Assembly (NCBI GenBank): GCA_033032175.1
Contig: CM065314.1
Coordinates: 434,001-498,000, forward strand
Direction: 5' to 3'
DNA length: 64,000 nt
Origin: Saturnia japonica
Lineage: Eukaryota > Arthropoda > Insecta > Lepidoptera > Saturniidae
Shown in pieces: positions 47,308 to 59,988 of this stretch. Below the pieces are notes generated by a model that ran no database searches, was not told the DNA's origin, and worked only from the letters and a program-made list of their open reading frames with translations. The stretch's first letter is position 1. Each line of letters starts with the position of its first letter. Both the position numbers and the translations under genes were made by a program.

Positions 47308-48162
47308 TTATAATGAGTAAAGGTATTCGGCAGTAACGGTTTCACTGTCAGGAGCCTCTGAAGTTTCTCCCCCAATAACACTCCATACTGTACCACTTTT
47401 TGCTTCCTTAAAAACTTTTAACGCGCCTAGAGCACATTCTTCAGCGGTCTGCCAAACAGACACATTTCTAAATTTATTAAAAACTTCGACCTGCTCGTCC
47501 CAAACCATCTGCTGTTCTGTCATCGCTGTATAAGTAAGACCTGGCGATACAGCTATTACTCTGACATAAGAGGTATTAAAATTATATTCATGTCCCAAGC
47601 CTTTAGTCAATCCCTCAACTGCGCATTTTGAAGATTTATAAACCGACATGAATGGGATTCTAAGAAACGATGCTATTGAGGCTACGTTCATAATTGTACC
47701 ACCCTTTCCACCTTTATCTTTTCTCATATGATTCCAGAGTTTAATAGAAAACTCAACAGTTCCAATAACATTTGTTTCCAGTACTGATCTTGGATCGTAC
47801 TCGTCCAAAACTCCAGCATTGTTTACCAAAATATCAATGTGCTCATATGTCTCAAACAATTTTTCAGAAATCTGTTCTATATCGGTCCTAATATCGCATT
47901 TTATAAATACAGTTCTGTTGTCTCCATATTTTGAGTTGAGTTCGGAGGCAGCTAATTGTCCATTTACTGAATTTTTGTCCAAGATAATTAATGCTTTAAC
48001 GTTATGGCTCAGGAATTGGTCAGCCATAGCATAGCCAATGCCGCGAGCAGCTCCGGTTATTACTACAACCTTATTAGCTGTATGATATAAGTCTTCGCTA
48101 GTCGCGTTGGTATCTCCGAAGACGATACCAACAAATAAAAGTAAAATCAAATTATAAGACAT
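47308..48162 (-). CDS. Short-chain dehydrogenase/reductase, classical type, with signal peptide
   Basis: A complete single-exon gene of 284 aa starting at ATG 48,162. The frame stays open 3 codons further up to 48,171, but that codon is TTG. Residues 1-17 form a hydrophobic, signal-peptide-like start (LILLLFVGIVFG), so the enzyme is probably secreted or in the ER lumen. The Rossmann fold shows TGAARGIG (36-43), Asp62 after the second strand (favouring NAD over NADP), D90 and NNAG (114-117). The catalytic set is Asn131, Ser162, Tyr175 and Lys179 (YKSSK), followed by SPGL. All key residues are present, so it should oxidise or reduce an alcohol or ketone. The best family guess is the insect 15-hydroxyprostaglandin/alcohol-dehydrogenase-like group; the substrate is unknown. 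It has no introns, so a retrocopy origin is possible. AATAAA on the minus strand at 47,086-47,091 is a possible polyadenylation signal. Confidence 0.9.
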   Translation of the reverse strand: MSYNLILLLFVGIVFGDTNATSEDLYHTANKVVVITGAARGIGYAMADQFLSHNVKALIILDKNSVNGQLAASELNSKYGDNRTVFIKCDIRTDIEQISEKLFETYEHIDILVNNAGVLDEYDPRSVLETNVIGTVEFSIKLWNHMRKDKGGKGGTIMNVASIASFLRIPFMSVYKSSKCAVEGLTKGLGHEYNFNTSYVRVIAVSPGLTYTAMTEQQMVWDEQVEVFNKFRNVSVWQTAEECALGALKVFKEAKSGTVWSVIGGETSEAPDSETVTAEYLYSL

Positions 48163-48216
48163 TGTATTCAAAAAGACTGAACCTATTATAATAATAGTGC
48201 CATTGATCTCGATCTG

Positions 48217-48225
48217 CTATTTATA
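48217..48225 (-). promoter_or_regulatory. TATA box of the short-chain dehydrogenase
   Basis: TATAAATAG on the minus strand lies 55 bp upstream of the ATG. Transcription is expected ~30 bp further, near 48,195, giving a short leader of ~30 nt. A TCAGT initiator-like word is closer to the ATG (48,180-48,176). Confidence 0.6.
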
Positions 48226-48514
48226 AGGAAACATTTGGGTATTTTCTTTTGGCCGCTCCAAACTCACGCAGTGCCGTAAACTCAGCGCGACGCGAAATAC
48301 TCTCCACATTCGTATTGTTCACAGTCGGGTTCACGCATTCGTACTTAATAGACGTAACTTCAGCTGCTGCGTCTTTGAATTTATGTGCACAAGCATTTTA
48401 AAATCATTTGCCTAATAAAGATACAAAATTACCAAAGAATAAGCAGATGGTGGATAACGAGTACACATCCCAATAGAACGAATTATTCATGATTTAGACA
48501 TGTTTATTTTTACA

Positions 48515-48760
48515 CTAGTTGTGCCCGTGGCTTCGCTCACGTGGACTACAGAATGCCTGCGCGAATTTTGCTCCCCGCTACCGGCTATTTTAAAGACAAA
48601 AATGCTTATTGTGGGTGTTCCTTAGAAGATAGATGTATACTCTCCCGGACTTTTTTCCTGAACTACATCTTATGGTTTACTCAGTATAAGCCATTTTAGC
48701 GCCCGTATCGATCCACCATGACCAGTTTTTTTTATTTGTGCGGAACCCTGATTCTTCTCC
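48515..48760 (-). mobile_element. Helitron family 1, 5'-truncated copy
   Basis: In plus sense CTAGTTGTGCCCGTGGCTTC to TGTGCGGAACCCTGATTCTT. It ends in the middle of the family body. It sits ~300 bp upstream of the dehydrogenase promoter. Confidence 0.65.
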
Positions 48761-50106
48761 ATTATAATCACAGAATAACACTTTCCGTAAGGACAGCTTA
48801 TTTTAATTTTCCTTTATCTCCCAAGCTATGTATGGGTCCAAATGACAAGCTATAAAGGGAAAAGTTTAACTTCATACAATTGTCTTTATGATGAAGTAGC
48901 TTTTATTTGTACGGATTAATATGTAACGCTTAAAAATAATGCTCAAAATTTTTAATATGCAAATTTAAATTTCATGCTTATAAATTTAACTGCTTAATAT
49001 TTAAGAAATTTTTGTAATAGTATAACTTATTGTGGCTTATGCATAAGAAATAGGTATATGCTATCGCGAACTTTTTTTAGATATACTAAAGACAATGCTT
49101 TTGTTAAACATTATATTTACACATAATGAACCATTGCGCTAGAGCACTTTTTAAACTTTACTAGGTCCATAACATACCATAATATAATCATGCATAACCA
49201 TCGTTCATAAGAGTATGTTATCGTGTTGAGTAAATAAAAAAATCCAAAAGAAAAAGCAAGTTTTCGAATTTTCCTTGCCCTAAAAAACGTTATTCGGACT
49301 ATTACTAAAAAAATAAAAAATAGCCAAATAGGTCCAGCCATTGTTAAGTGATACGCTTAACAAAGAACAACACATTTCATTTCTATTTGTATAGAATAAA
49401 TTATTCAAACTATCATTCAATGGCGAGTTGTTAAGTAAGGTAAACCTGATTCTGTCTTTCTAAATTAGTGTCAGTTTTACTGAAACAGTCGGCAGAGCCC
49501 TTGATGCAACTCCAAAAGCTATATTAGATGTTTTAACTACAGTAAACTTTTTCTTCTCGGTAAAACAGTTCTAAGTAAAACACATCAGAAATTATAAAAG
49601 TACAAATTATAATCACATGTTTCTGAAAAAAAATATATCAAAGAGCATCACTTTGTAAATTGTTACTAAAAATACCCAACTCAAAACTACCACAATTGCC
49701 ACAATTTGATTTCCAAATATTTATCACCATTTTGATTAAATAACTTGCAACTACAAAACTTGCTACCAATTATTGCACGTGAAACTGCACGGCAAATGGA
49801 ACACAATCTGCTCGTTGGAAATGGACAATAAAACTTGGATATATATGTTTAATTAATTTAAATTTATTAATTTGTGTAATATTATCTACAGATTTATTTA
49901 TTGACAATAAGGCTGTAAGATCGCAAACTGGTTGCAACGTTTGGTGGACATTTGACGTATATTAGCGATAGCAGTTCTTAGGCATCAGATTTCGGTAGTT
50001 TGTTTTAAAAATTGTTAATAGTGTTGTTTTTTCCTTTGAACAGCAACGGAACTTTACAAGTTTATGTTATAATATGTAATCATTATATTAATACGTGAAC
50101 AACAGT
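48761..50106. other. Non-coding gap
   Basis: AT-rich, no supported gene. Confidence 0.35.
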
Positions 50107-50279
50107 GCCAGTGAACTTAGACCCCCAAAATATTGACATTGTCACTCAATAAAAAGTGACAGCAAGTGCTTTATGTAATACTTATTGTTTAGGTTCATGA
50201 ATACTGCAAATGTCAAACAGTCAATTGTATAAGATTAAAAAGTCGCTGGTCGAACTTCGAATCTTAGGGCGATCACTAG
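50107..50279 (+). mobile_element. Short Helitron-like element (family 3), copy 2
   Basis: GTGCCAGTGAACTTAGACCC to GGGCGATCACTAG|T, with hairpin-like GGTCGAACTTCGAATC before the end. About 173 bp. Confidence 0.6.
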
Positions 50280-52140
50280 TTTTATTTAATACGTGAATTA
50301 TAATAGACATTTTTACTTTTGTCCGCAATCATATCTTCGAACATGGTAGCGCCTTAGGCCAACAAATGAAACTAGTTCTCACGCGCGGCTGCCGTAACAT
50401 ATCAATAGTTAAAAGGTTAGGAGACAGATTTACAAATAAATAGCTATAAAAAACCTTTACATTTTTTCAATATGTTTCCTTAACACATACATATTGATTG
50501 CCGACAGTTAAATAACTCAGATGTTAAACTTCCTCGTGACGTATATTCAAGGAAGGACGATGAAACTAAATTTCCCTCTTGTATTCGTCATGAGGATTGA
50601 GGAAGACGCTCTTCGATTTGACCAAATCAATCACAGGCGTGTGAACAGATGTGACGTTATGAAACTGTTCAAGGGCATCAAACCTGACTATATCAGTACA
50701 AACCCGTCACAGTATCAGTCTACCTAGTCACTCATGTCACAGTACCTACGTGCAGGTTGACATGGCTACGGCTATCGCTCTTGGCCTGAACTGCCCTTGG
50801 AATCAGAAGCATTCAATACCCCAGCCACAGAAAAAACAACAGCGGTAAAAAAGCGCTCAAATAATCTACTACATCGCAACATACGCATTTTAATAAAGTA
50901 TTAATTTTGACATGATTTCATGGGTCTTACCAAGGGTATTGCGGTGTGCGTTGTCATAGATTGCGTGAATGTGACAGCTGGTGACATATGTCAGTCTGTG
51001 TAGTCAGCAAGCCTGTTACAAACAAACATGACTAAGTGTTGACGAAAAAAAAAATGTTTTACCTATCACTTTTATTTTAACTCAGTTATTATCACACATT
51101 GAAATATGGACATGTTTTATTTTGTAATCTATTTTCTTTAGTAATACCTGTATGATATCTTTAACTTTTTCTCCATGGCATCATTTAAGAAATCGCCAAG
51201 ACATGCATCATCTCAAGACCACACTTGGCGCTGTGTCTTTGAAAGCATGATTTATCTGCCATCTCTTTGTGACATATTAAAGTTAAAAGTGAAGGTGTTA
51301 GACAATATTTTCCTAATACCTAAGTATTTTAAATTATTTCTATGATTAAAAGGTTTTTGTAATTTTTAAATTCAAGAGTTACATAACTGCGATGGCAAAT
51401 TGAAACTAATAAATTAAGAAATGTCATTATCAAAATCACCATCACCATAACCATGATCCTAAATTACGACACTGTAATTTGAATCAAGTGTAATGCCCAA
51501 GAAGGCAGTACTATCAACTAAGCCTACTAAATTCCCTTCTATCTTGATACTACTATCAACACGCCGGACATGTATAAAAGTTAATGATTTATCTAAAAGA
51601 AAAATAAACATATTAATATGGCGTTCGAAGTATTATCGTTTCGTGTTAATCATGCACGTTGCATGAGTTATCAATTCTAATAAAATTGTTTTCTAAAAAG
51701 CTATGAACAAGTTGATCTTTGATTAAAATAACACATTCCAACATCCAAAACTATTTCCAGGAACGTAGTTACCTCATAAATTATTATTATTTTACAAATG
51801 TTAATTTAATTGGTTCCTATCATAACTTAAAAAGCGACTTATCAAACATTAACAAAGTAAATTGAATATGTATACCTATAACTTGATAGGATTATTAATA
51901 TAGTGTTGTATGGTTATTATTTACGGTGAAAATATTATAGTATTTGCGTCACGAGCAGCCTGACCGGTTGATAATATTAATTAACAGCGTTATATGTGGT
52001 CCAATTTATCGCTTTACACTTAAATAATAAAGTGTAGGCATGGTTTTATTATAAATTATTTACATATGTATTTATATTATAACAATGTTTTGTATTGTTA
52101 CAGTTTCGGGTCATTGGATTTTATTTCATATATTACTGGC
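50280..52140. other. Non-coding stretch
   Basis: The open frame at 50,521-50,727 and the adjacent frame to 50,848 look like decayed coding sequence, but I recognise no family. CACTGTAATTTGAATCAAGT at 51,470 recurs at 46,731, a repeat word. Confidence 0.3.
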
Positions 52141-52187
52141 GTTTTCCTCGCGGCTTCGCTCCTATATATGTATATAAAGGACCCTGA

Positions 52188-52563
52188 AAGGAGACAGATA
52201 CACTTTCATACAGACATGGGCCTGGGTAAAAAAGAGATGTAAAAATATTAAAACTGTGTCAATTAATAGCTAATACATTATCAAACATTCACCGAAAAAA
52301 GCGGATTTTTCGCAATCTAAAAGCAGAGATTTAAGATATTTCGTAAAAGAGAAGTCATGTAATAAACCTCAATTAAACTATTTTTGAAGAAGGATTAATA
52401 TTAAAAAGGGTTACGTTTATTATCATTTAAAGTTATTAGTTTACTTATTTTGTTGTTTGTGAATTTTAATAATATTGTACGAATTTAAAAACACAAATAT
52501 ATTCGATTTTATAAACCATATTTCAACTAATTACATTCTGGGACCAGAAATACCCGTCTCCTT
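52188..52563. mobile_element. MITE with AAGGAGAC termini, copy 2
   Basis: AAGGAGACAGATA and TACCCGTCTCCTT ends around the same body as 19,153-19,535. The TA flanks are not preserved. It appears to be inserted in a Helitron-like repeat: a GCGGCTTCGCTCC piece lies before it and GGTTCCTTTT, also at 58,289, after it. Confidence 0.65.
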
Positions 52564-53209
52564 TGTATGCGGGTTCCTTTTACAGTGTAGGTGAGAACGA
52601 AGGAAGGATTTTTTGGAATTCAACCCCTGAGGTGGTTGAATAAGGGAATGAAAATTATTAATTATTATTTTTCAAGATAGATCTACGAAAATTGGTATTT
52701 AACCATTCAATTATTATAGAATGGGACAAAACTCAACAAAAACGCGAGCGCGATATATATATAGATAAGTTGATTTTATGAAATTGATAGGTTTTTTCTA
52801 TTATGTACAGACTATTTTAGTTTCTTTGCATTTTTCTTAGGTTTTTTTAGAACTGATTATACTGTTAGGACTAGTGGCCCTGAAGCCGCTTCGGCTTTTA
52901 CAGCTTCACCGGACTTGACTTTTACAGCTTCAACGAACTTGGATTTTGTTAGGATACGTTGCCAGAGCTTATGTTCTGCGGAAGAACAACCCCCCCCCCC
53001 CTCCCTATTTCTACTACTTAGCAACAGTGTTCAGTTGTATCCTGGTGCTCCAACTCGTTCCTTAAGATAAGAAATAGGACTGTGACTCTTGTTGAATTCT
53101 GTATTTACTTCAGTAGGTAGTCACCTTAAATCAGGTTAAAGTTAATCAAATTTTAAATTTATTTCGCAAAGTATGAAGTCTCGTAGTATGAACCTCTACT
53201 TCCTGCACC
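52564..53209. repeat. Helitron-like body and C-rich repeat region
   Basis: GGTTCCTTTT ... AAGGATTTTTTGGAATTCAA recurs at 58,289-58,345. GGCCCTGAAGCCGCTTCGGC (52,870) recurs at 14.8 and 41.4 kb. A C homopolymer of ~12 lies at 52,990. Confidence 0.45.
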
Positions 53210-53405
53210 ATCTTGTGTTATTTGCCGATGGGGTCGAAAGGGTTAGCACACCAAATAAATGATGAGTGGCTTTCCAGTGCAGCTGGCGGAATACTCCGGG
53301 TACCCCGCACTATGATATGTTATTTGACGATATAGTCGAAGGGGTTAACACACTAACAATAAATAATGGGCAGGTGTCCAGTGCAGTACCGGATTTCCCC
53401 GAGTA
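53210..53405 (+). repeat. Diverged tandem duplication, ~105 bp unit
   Basis: Two adjacent units share TGTTATTTG, CGAT, GTCGAA, GGGTTA, CACAC, AATAAAT, TCCAGTGCAG and CCCCG/CCCCGAG in the same order. No coding frame is kept between them. Confidence 0.55.
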
Positions 53406-53721
53406 AATGCTAAGAGCACAGCTTTTACATTCAGGTTTGTAGTAAGTACCTACCTAGGTAAGTTCTAGAAAATTCCCTGACACAATGGCAGCTATTATTG
53501 CGTCTAATGTTTTTTTTTCCAGTAAATCACTGGTTCTTAATAGTATTAAAAGCCAAGTCATCTTGGCGATAAAAGTTACGTGGGAAATTTTCAAAAACGT
53601 CACACGAATTGTTTGGTCAAGTCTTTGCGTAAGCTACCATTATTATTAATATTCATAATGAAATCTCAATAATGTTTCATTTTTTTAGGTCTAGTGTAGC
53701 TTACTCTTAATTGCTGCTGCT

Positions 53722-53890
53722 GGAACACACCTATAGAAGATGGTTAGCGACAGATTTTTAACTTGAGGGTGGTAGCTAGCCAGATGGGCATTAGAAAAAG
53801 CCCTACCACCATGCTATGGGTTCATCATGATGATTTCTTTCACCAAAATCTCAGGCTTATTGGAATATTCGAATCCACGTTGATCGACTC
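53722..53890 (+). repeat. Dispersed repeat shared with 19.9 kb, copy 2
   Basis: Shares GATGGGCATTAGAAAAAGCC, ATGCTATGGGTTCATCATGA and TTTCTTTCACC-type words with 19,895-20,110. Confidence 0.5.
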
Positions 53891-54358
53891 ATTGTCCAAT
53901 TTCGGAATCTTTGGTCATATGCCTTTACTGTTGTATCTATCGGTTTAGTTTGATTGCTTTGAAACTAGTATCATAAAGTGAATAGTTCAATATATTTTTT
54001 AGGTACTTTTGCAAACACAACTCAACTTGTAGTTTTGTATACCTACTAGAGCGGTTTAACTAGAGCATTTCTCGAGCGTACTCGTTTTTTATCCACGAGA
54101 TGAAGAACTTAATTATTCGTTTTTTTTATTATTATTATTATTATTTGGTTCACAAGCCAGACTTCACACCGATAAAAATTACACATGTTTATGACATTAA
54201 AAAGAAAGAAGCAATATGGTGTGTTTCTTAAAAAAGATAGGTACCTACCTAGATATTTATAGAAAATCCAGTTGAGAACATAAAAAATATATTTTTATGG
54301 GTTTGGGTTCAAAAAGAGCGTGCCAGTCCCATCATAACCTAAAAATAGCATCACACAA
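53891..54358. other. Non-coding gap
   Basis: AT-rich with a TTA repeat near 54,128-54,150. Confidence 0.35.
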
Positions 54359-54620
54359 TTATCTTAGTACACTGATGACAAACTTGCACAAAATTTTGGC
54401 TTCCTCACTTGCAGGAATAGCTAAGATCCTGTGAAAGATGCCTTGGTTCATTACATTCAAGCTAAATTGACATAAAACATATCTTCGTTGAAGATTGTTC
54501 CTGCCACATTCCGTCAACAAGTGTTGCACGTCTTCCATCAATCCTCATGTATCACAATTTGGTGAATTTACTTTTTCACTTAGAAAGCAAACTATTCTTA
54601 AAACCATATAAAACATTATA
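54359..54620 (-). pseudogene. C-terminal fragment of a non-LTR retrotransposon ORF
   Basis: On the minus strand the frame reads ...LSEKVNSPNCDT, a stop, then GLMEDVQHLLTECGRNNLQR... The pattern SPNCD-x-G-x-x-EDV-x-HLL-x-EC-x-R is the zinc-knuckle-like region after the reverse transcriptase in Jockey/R1/CR1-type LINEs. An in-frame TGA and the missing RT domain show it is dead. It differs from the LINE family with 3' tails at 9.1 kb. Confidence 0.6.
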
Positions 54621-56239
54621 CCGATGTAAATATATAAGTAAATATTAACGCCTGTGTTTATATGTGTTTGTTTGTACATAAAATTGCATTGCCATTGTTT
54701 GAACATTAATGTTTACTTACACTAAACGAAAGTTCCATTTACTTTATATTAATGTATAGAGAAATGTGACGCGGTGGAAGAATTCAAAGCAGTTGTGGGC
54801 AATCCCCGACGCTTATGTTAGAAAGTTTGTTTATTAACTATTTACATAGGTCTTACATGAGACGTACGAATATCATCAAACAAAGCCCCTGCTGGGGTAG
54901 ACAAAAATATGTCTACGAAAGATTGCAGACAAATAACCTTGTGTTGTGTTCGTGGTGATTAGGGTTTCTAAAGTTCCTCAGGAAAATGGAGTCAATGTTG
55001 GTAACGTGCAACCTCTTACTATTAGATAGGACGTAAGCTTGTTTACCACCTTAGTGGTATAAAAGTGTAACACTTTTCTATATTTCTAACAGACTACAAA
55101 AAAGGTTCTCAATTCGATTGTATTTTTTTAGCCATAACTTCTATGTTTATGAACTGATTTAGATAATCCTTTTTCATTGGAAAGGGGATACCTGAAGGGT
55201 AGTCCCATTTTAATTTCATTGGGATTGGACATGCGACTTCGGAGATACACCAGAGAATTCCTAAAAATCATTAAGTTGGTTTTCTATTTTGTTAAAAACT
55301 GTCTTTTGTTTTTCGCTTCCTTCCTAATCGAAATTCCTATTTTCGATTACTTTTCACTTTCTCTAAGTTGTCAGTAGTTATAGTATCTGATCAGTATATC
55401 TAAGTCGATCACAGTTGAAATCGATCAACATTTTCCTTTAATCTCTATAACAGACCGGCTATTCTAGGCATCTTTTAATTCTTAAAACTATGTGTTATAG
55501 TGAACTTCCCGTATATGGATGGGAAAGTATTGCATTTCTGCAGCACTCATTTTACTTTCAATCTTTTTTACTGTTGGGAAAAACCCAAGCCGCGAAGGAC
55601 AGCGAACGGTTATGGGGACTGTACCCACTAAAAGCCACAACATCGCTTCCCGTGCATTAGGCGCCGAGTGAAGGTACGCGAATCTCTTTTGCATGCCTCT
55701 GCTTCCGCAGAATTCGTTATTTCACAATTTTTTGAAACACGAAAGCGATTAGTTTTCTTTCAATACCTTCAATTAATTTTCAATGTCTTATAGGAGAAAA
55801 CTTCTGACTACTTATTTATTTGGTGCGCCAAGACGGTAACAACATAATATCATACATGTTTATGTTTTAGTTAACGAATAAATTTCAATAATTATGTAGT
55901 AAGTACTCCACTTATAAGCGAGCACAGAATGCAATAATTTTCGAACGTTAATATTAACTAAATATAGTATGTAGCTGATAAAAGAAGTTAACAATAATAA
56001 TGTAAAATAATATATAAGATAAAAATAATGATGTAATATAACAATAATAATATAAATTTTTTCGTTTAATAAATTGATTGAAACTATTATACATCTTCTG
56101 ATTTCGGAGTAAGCTAGTGAATAATAATTGATAGAGAATTTTGACATATTTGCATAGATATATGACAATTATTTCAATTCAGACACTATTTCTTTTCCCA
56201 TTATTAATTGAAAAATAGTGGTCCATTCAATGGATTATT
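54621..56239. other. Non-coding stretch
   Basis: The open frames at 55,177, 55,488 and 55,860 lack motifs and splice context. Confidence 0.35.
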
Positions 56240-56505
56240 TTTATGTTACAGTTTTATTTTCTTTTATTTATATTAGTCCCTACTAATTTAATTTTTATTA
56301 TTATTAGTAGTCTCTCATACACTGTAGCAACTTGTATTTCACTTAACTTTTTTTTTAAATACCATTTGTGATTTTGTATTTTGTCAATGAAGTGGGCGCC
56401 TTTAATAGGTTTGCACATCTGTATTCGACTTAGTATTAATTGGGAAAATGGGTCAAGTATAATATGCGTGCTGTTGGCGTTTCTTTAACAAATAAACATT
56501 ATTGT
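56240..56505 (-). repeat. Dispersed ~270 bp repeat, copy 3
   Basis: Reverse complement of the 18.3 and 45.8 kb copies: GCGCCTTTAATAGGTTTGCA and AATATGCGTGCTGTTGGCGT in plus sense. Confidence 0.6.
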
Positions 56506-57679
56506 ATTTCCTGTCAGTGACTCTCAACACCGTTATTCAATCCTAATTTATTAAAATCACAAATATCAAAAGATATCATAGAAGTCGGTGAAGATAATAA
56601 AAATACTGAATTAGTAGCATTTGAGGGAGACGCCGCACGTGAATGCGACGCGACGCGACGTTGCCGTTTCTACGAAACTGACACTCGTTTTTACAAAATG
56701 AATGCGGAATGTATATTCATTTTGTTTTTAGTTGAATATTAATTAGTTCGTCTGATAATTAAAGGAATATTGAAATGCTACATGTGTTGCAGACGGGATT
56801 TCCTATGGATAAAATTTTTCCGAAATCATCTGGATTTTAACCCTCTACTCAATCCTTTTTATGGATGAGTTTTCGAAAATCGTTCCTTAGTGCTTACATA
56901 GGATTTTTTTTGGAGTTCCCCATACGATCTCTAACGCAAATCAGAGAAATTGATTAACTAAATTTTACATTTTTGTCTCCGACTTTTCCATATGTTTCTC
57001 TAAAAACTAAGCATTACCCCTTTATTTATTTATTTAAACAACTTCTTAAACTAATACATCAATACACATTCCAGTTGATACATCATTTAGAGTAACTTAT
57101 ATTTATCACAGAGCTCTAACTCTATTTTAACCCTACATATAAACTTTTCTATCTTTTCTTATTCTAACGAAAGCTTCCCTTTTCTTTTTAATTTCTTACT
57201 CTAATTGTCAAATTCGCAAAGAATACTACGCCAATAAATATAGTCAAAAACGTGTCAAATTCATAAAGAAAAAAGTATTAATATCAATGTATAACAAATA
57301 GAAAATATATAACATTCTTAGAATTCAGTATAATAATAATCACAAAAAACAGAAAATACAAACACTAAAGAATGAAAACGTCAATACAATTCAATACTCA
57401 TAACAAACACAAAACAATTAAACAGTGGGTACTTACATGTACCCAATAAATTACTTATTACTTATTTATTTCTTTTGCTTGCCACTTTCACATTTTTTCC
57501 ATGAATTCCAAAAGAGGACCCCTTGTGTCCTAATCTTTGATTAATGCTCCAGTGAATCATATCACATAGGTTATGTGGAACCTACTGTGCAAAATTTCAT
57601 GATTCTAGACCGATTTTTGTCAGTGAGTTTTAAAAATTAACTAGTTTGTATACGTATTCTATTAACTCTCTTTGATCTA
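56506..57679. other. Non-coding gap
   Basis: A short CG-rich word (GCGACGCGACGCGACG) lies at 56,645. No gene. Confidence 0.35.
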
Positions 57680-58192
57680 TCTATACAATTAACAAAATTG
57701 AAGTGTCTCTTTGTAATGTCATAATAATAGCTTTTTACTAAATGCTTATGAAAATATATACGATACATATAACAGAAAACCCATTTTTAAAAGATTTTTT
57801 TGTTTGTTTGTTTGTTCCGGGTAATCTCCGAAACGGTTGGAGCGATTTTGACAGGACTTTCACTGGTACATAGCTGAATTTATAGGAAGTAACTTAGCCT
57901 ATTTTTGTTTTAGAAAAAGAATTAGGGTTCCGCACAAATAAAAGAAAACTGGTCATAGTGAATCAATGCGGGCGCTTAAATGGCTTGTGCTGAGTAAATC
58001 ATAAGAGATTTAGCAAAATTTATGTACTAAATAATTGTAGACATTAAAAAGACCTACAAAAAAGTCAGTGAGAGTATACATCTATCTTCTAAGGAACACC
58101 CACAATAAGCATTTCTGTCTTTAAAATAGCCGGGAGCAAGATTCGCGTGGGCATTCTGTAGTCCACGTGAGCAAAGCCGCAGGCACAGCTAG
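57680..58192 (+). mobile_element. Helitron family 1, full-length copy
   Basis: A|TCTATACAATTAACAAAATT to GCCGCAGGCACAGCTAG|T, 513 bp, with GGTAATCTCCGAAACGGTTG and TAGGGTTCCGCACAAATAAA inside. It is the cleanest copy, with both the A and T target bases in place. Confidence 0.8.
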
Positions 58193-59109
58193 TATACAGA
58201 TATATCACTACTTGTCCTGACTGATTGACTGATGCATGAACGGACAGCCCAAATTACTGGGGGCCCAGTCGTGAAAATTTGCACGCTGGTTCCTTTTGGA
58301 TTGTAGGTGAGTACTAAGAAAGGATTTTTGGAAATTCAACCCCCAAGGTAGTGAAAAGGGAATGAAAAGGGGTTTCATAGTTTTTTTCCTTCAAATTTAA
58401 TACTTAAGGGTGTAACAGATGGGGTGAAAATTTATATGATACAAGTAACGACATCTATTAGCCAAAATTGTATTTTATTTACCTATGCATAAACTTAATA
58501 TTGTATACATGTGTATGTAGAAATATATATACATTAGCTAAGCAGGCAGTCATAAGTGTATGCTATTTTACCATAACTATTGTTATATACTGTCGTTCCA
58601 TTCTGAGGTAAAAAAGCTTGAAAAATTAAATTACTGTAAATCGTCAACCACCTGCCAGAGCGAATTGCGTACGTGTTCGGAATCCGTTATAATAATTATT
58701 AGTCAATACACATTGTGGTGTAGAGATATATTACTATATATTTACTAATAGTTTCCTTATAAAATTTACCTACATACCAATTGCGTGGTGCTGAGTCTTG
58801 CGTGCCTCACCGATGACTTCTATATTACTGCCCAAATAATGAATCTCGGAGTTTCTGTAAGTATTATTCCAAATCGAGTGGGCTTTTCTGTGACATTTCA
58901 AGTATTAAGAATGCCCCCTGCATTGCCTACACACAATAACTAACCGGTAAAAACTGTACCCGTATGAATTGCAGCTTCAATTGCGTTGATTTTTGTAACG
59001 AAGTTCCTTATCGCGGGGTCGGAGCTAAACTGAAAAAGTATACAACCCGACTAAAAACAAAACAAAAACAAACACATACATTTATAGGATTTTCAAAACT
59101 ATGACATTC
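58193..59109. other. Non-coding stretch with Helitron-like pieces
   Basis: GGTTCCTTTT to CAACCCCCAAGGTAG at 58,289-58,352 matches the repeat at 52.57 kb. A GTAACGAAGTTCCTT end lies at 58,996. No gene. Confidence 0.4.
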
Positions 59110-59215
59110 ATGAAATTGGCTCAGCTGTGTTATGACCAGATTTGTACGCACTGTTGTATGTACAGTACGAGTTGTCGACGGTTCGAGTCCCGAGTTATAA
59201 AATAAATGTTTATTT
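59110..59215 (+). repeat. tRNA-derived SINE
   Basis: TTGGCTCAGCTGTG (A-box-like) and GGTTCGAGTCC (perfect B box) lie ~60 bp apart, followed by an A/T-rich tail. The cloverleaf does not close, so it is not an intact tRNA gene. Confidence 0.5.
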
Positions 59216-59825
59216 CACAATTTTATAAACAAAAATTAAAAAAAATATTAAATAAAAAATCCCAAATCAACAACTTTTTATTTTGTTGTATGTATTACAA
59301 TAACTGCAAACATCTTTTTGATCTTTATTAAAAGTTTGAAGACAATTGAATGCGATAATAATATATTATTAAAATTACTAGTTTTTCTGGACTGAATTAA
59401 ACAGAGACTTAAAGCTTTAATATAAATGTTTAAATATTGTAAGCGCTCTCAAGCGCTGTTATAACAATAATTATGAGTAAGTAAGTACCTACACAATATA
59501 TGATTTCGAAAAATCCAAACCAATACCTGGAGGTGACTCCATAGCCTTGAACTTGTCTCACACAAGCAAACTGAACATACATAACTGGTTTGTTCCAATT
59601 AGTTTTTTTCTGAATATTGCTTATAAAGCATTAGGTGTATTCTCATGATTCAGATATCAAAGTATTATTATTTTTGACATTAAGGTCTTTCTTTATGTTG
59701 AAGTACTGGTTTTACCTTCATGCGGTTTAAAATACATGAGTCAATACTGAGGTATAGGTATTAAAAAAAAATGTGTTTCAATAGCGATAAATATTATACT
59801 GTGAAAGTACTATTCTATCGCCGTA
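59216..59825. other. Non-coding gap
   Basis: AT-rich; nothing supported. Confidence 0.35.
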
Positions 59826-59988
59826 AGGAAAATAGGCACACCTAACTAAAACACAAAATGGAGAAAAAATAATAATAAAGACCTGATTTTTTTTTTAATA
59901 TGTCACTTGTTTCCTTTTAGACTAACTGTAACATGAGAATGAAAGCTCGTAAGGAAGAAAAAATACTAATAGGTGCGCCTTTTTTCCT
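59826..59988. mobile_element. Small MITE with AGGAAAATAGGCACACCTA ends
   Basis: Left AGGAAAATAGGCACACCTA and right TAGGTGCGCCTTTTTTCCT are inverted with two mismatches over 19 bp. 163 bp long, no coding. The target duplication is not clear. Confidence 0.55.

Noticed and set aside
48163..48171. Longer start for the dehydrogenase at 48,171
   Set aside because: The codon there is TTG, not ATG. The first ATG at 48,162 has a hydrophobic leader directly after it and fits the TATA position.
50521..50727. 68-residue plus-strand frame
   Set aside because: It looks somewhat coding but has no recognisable family, start context or neighbouring exon.
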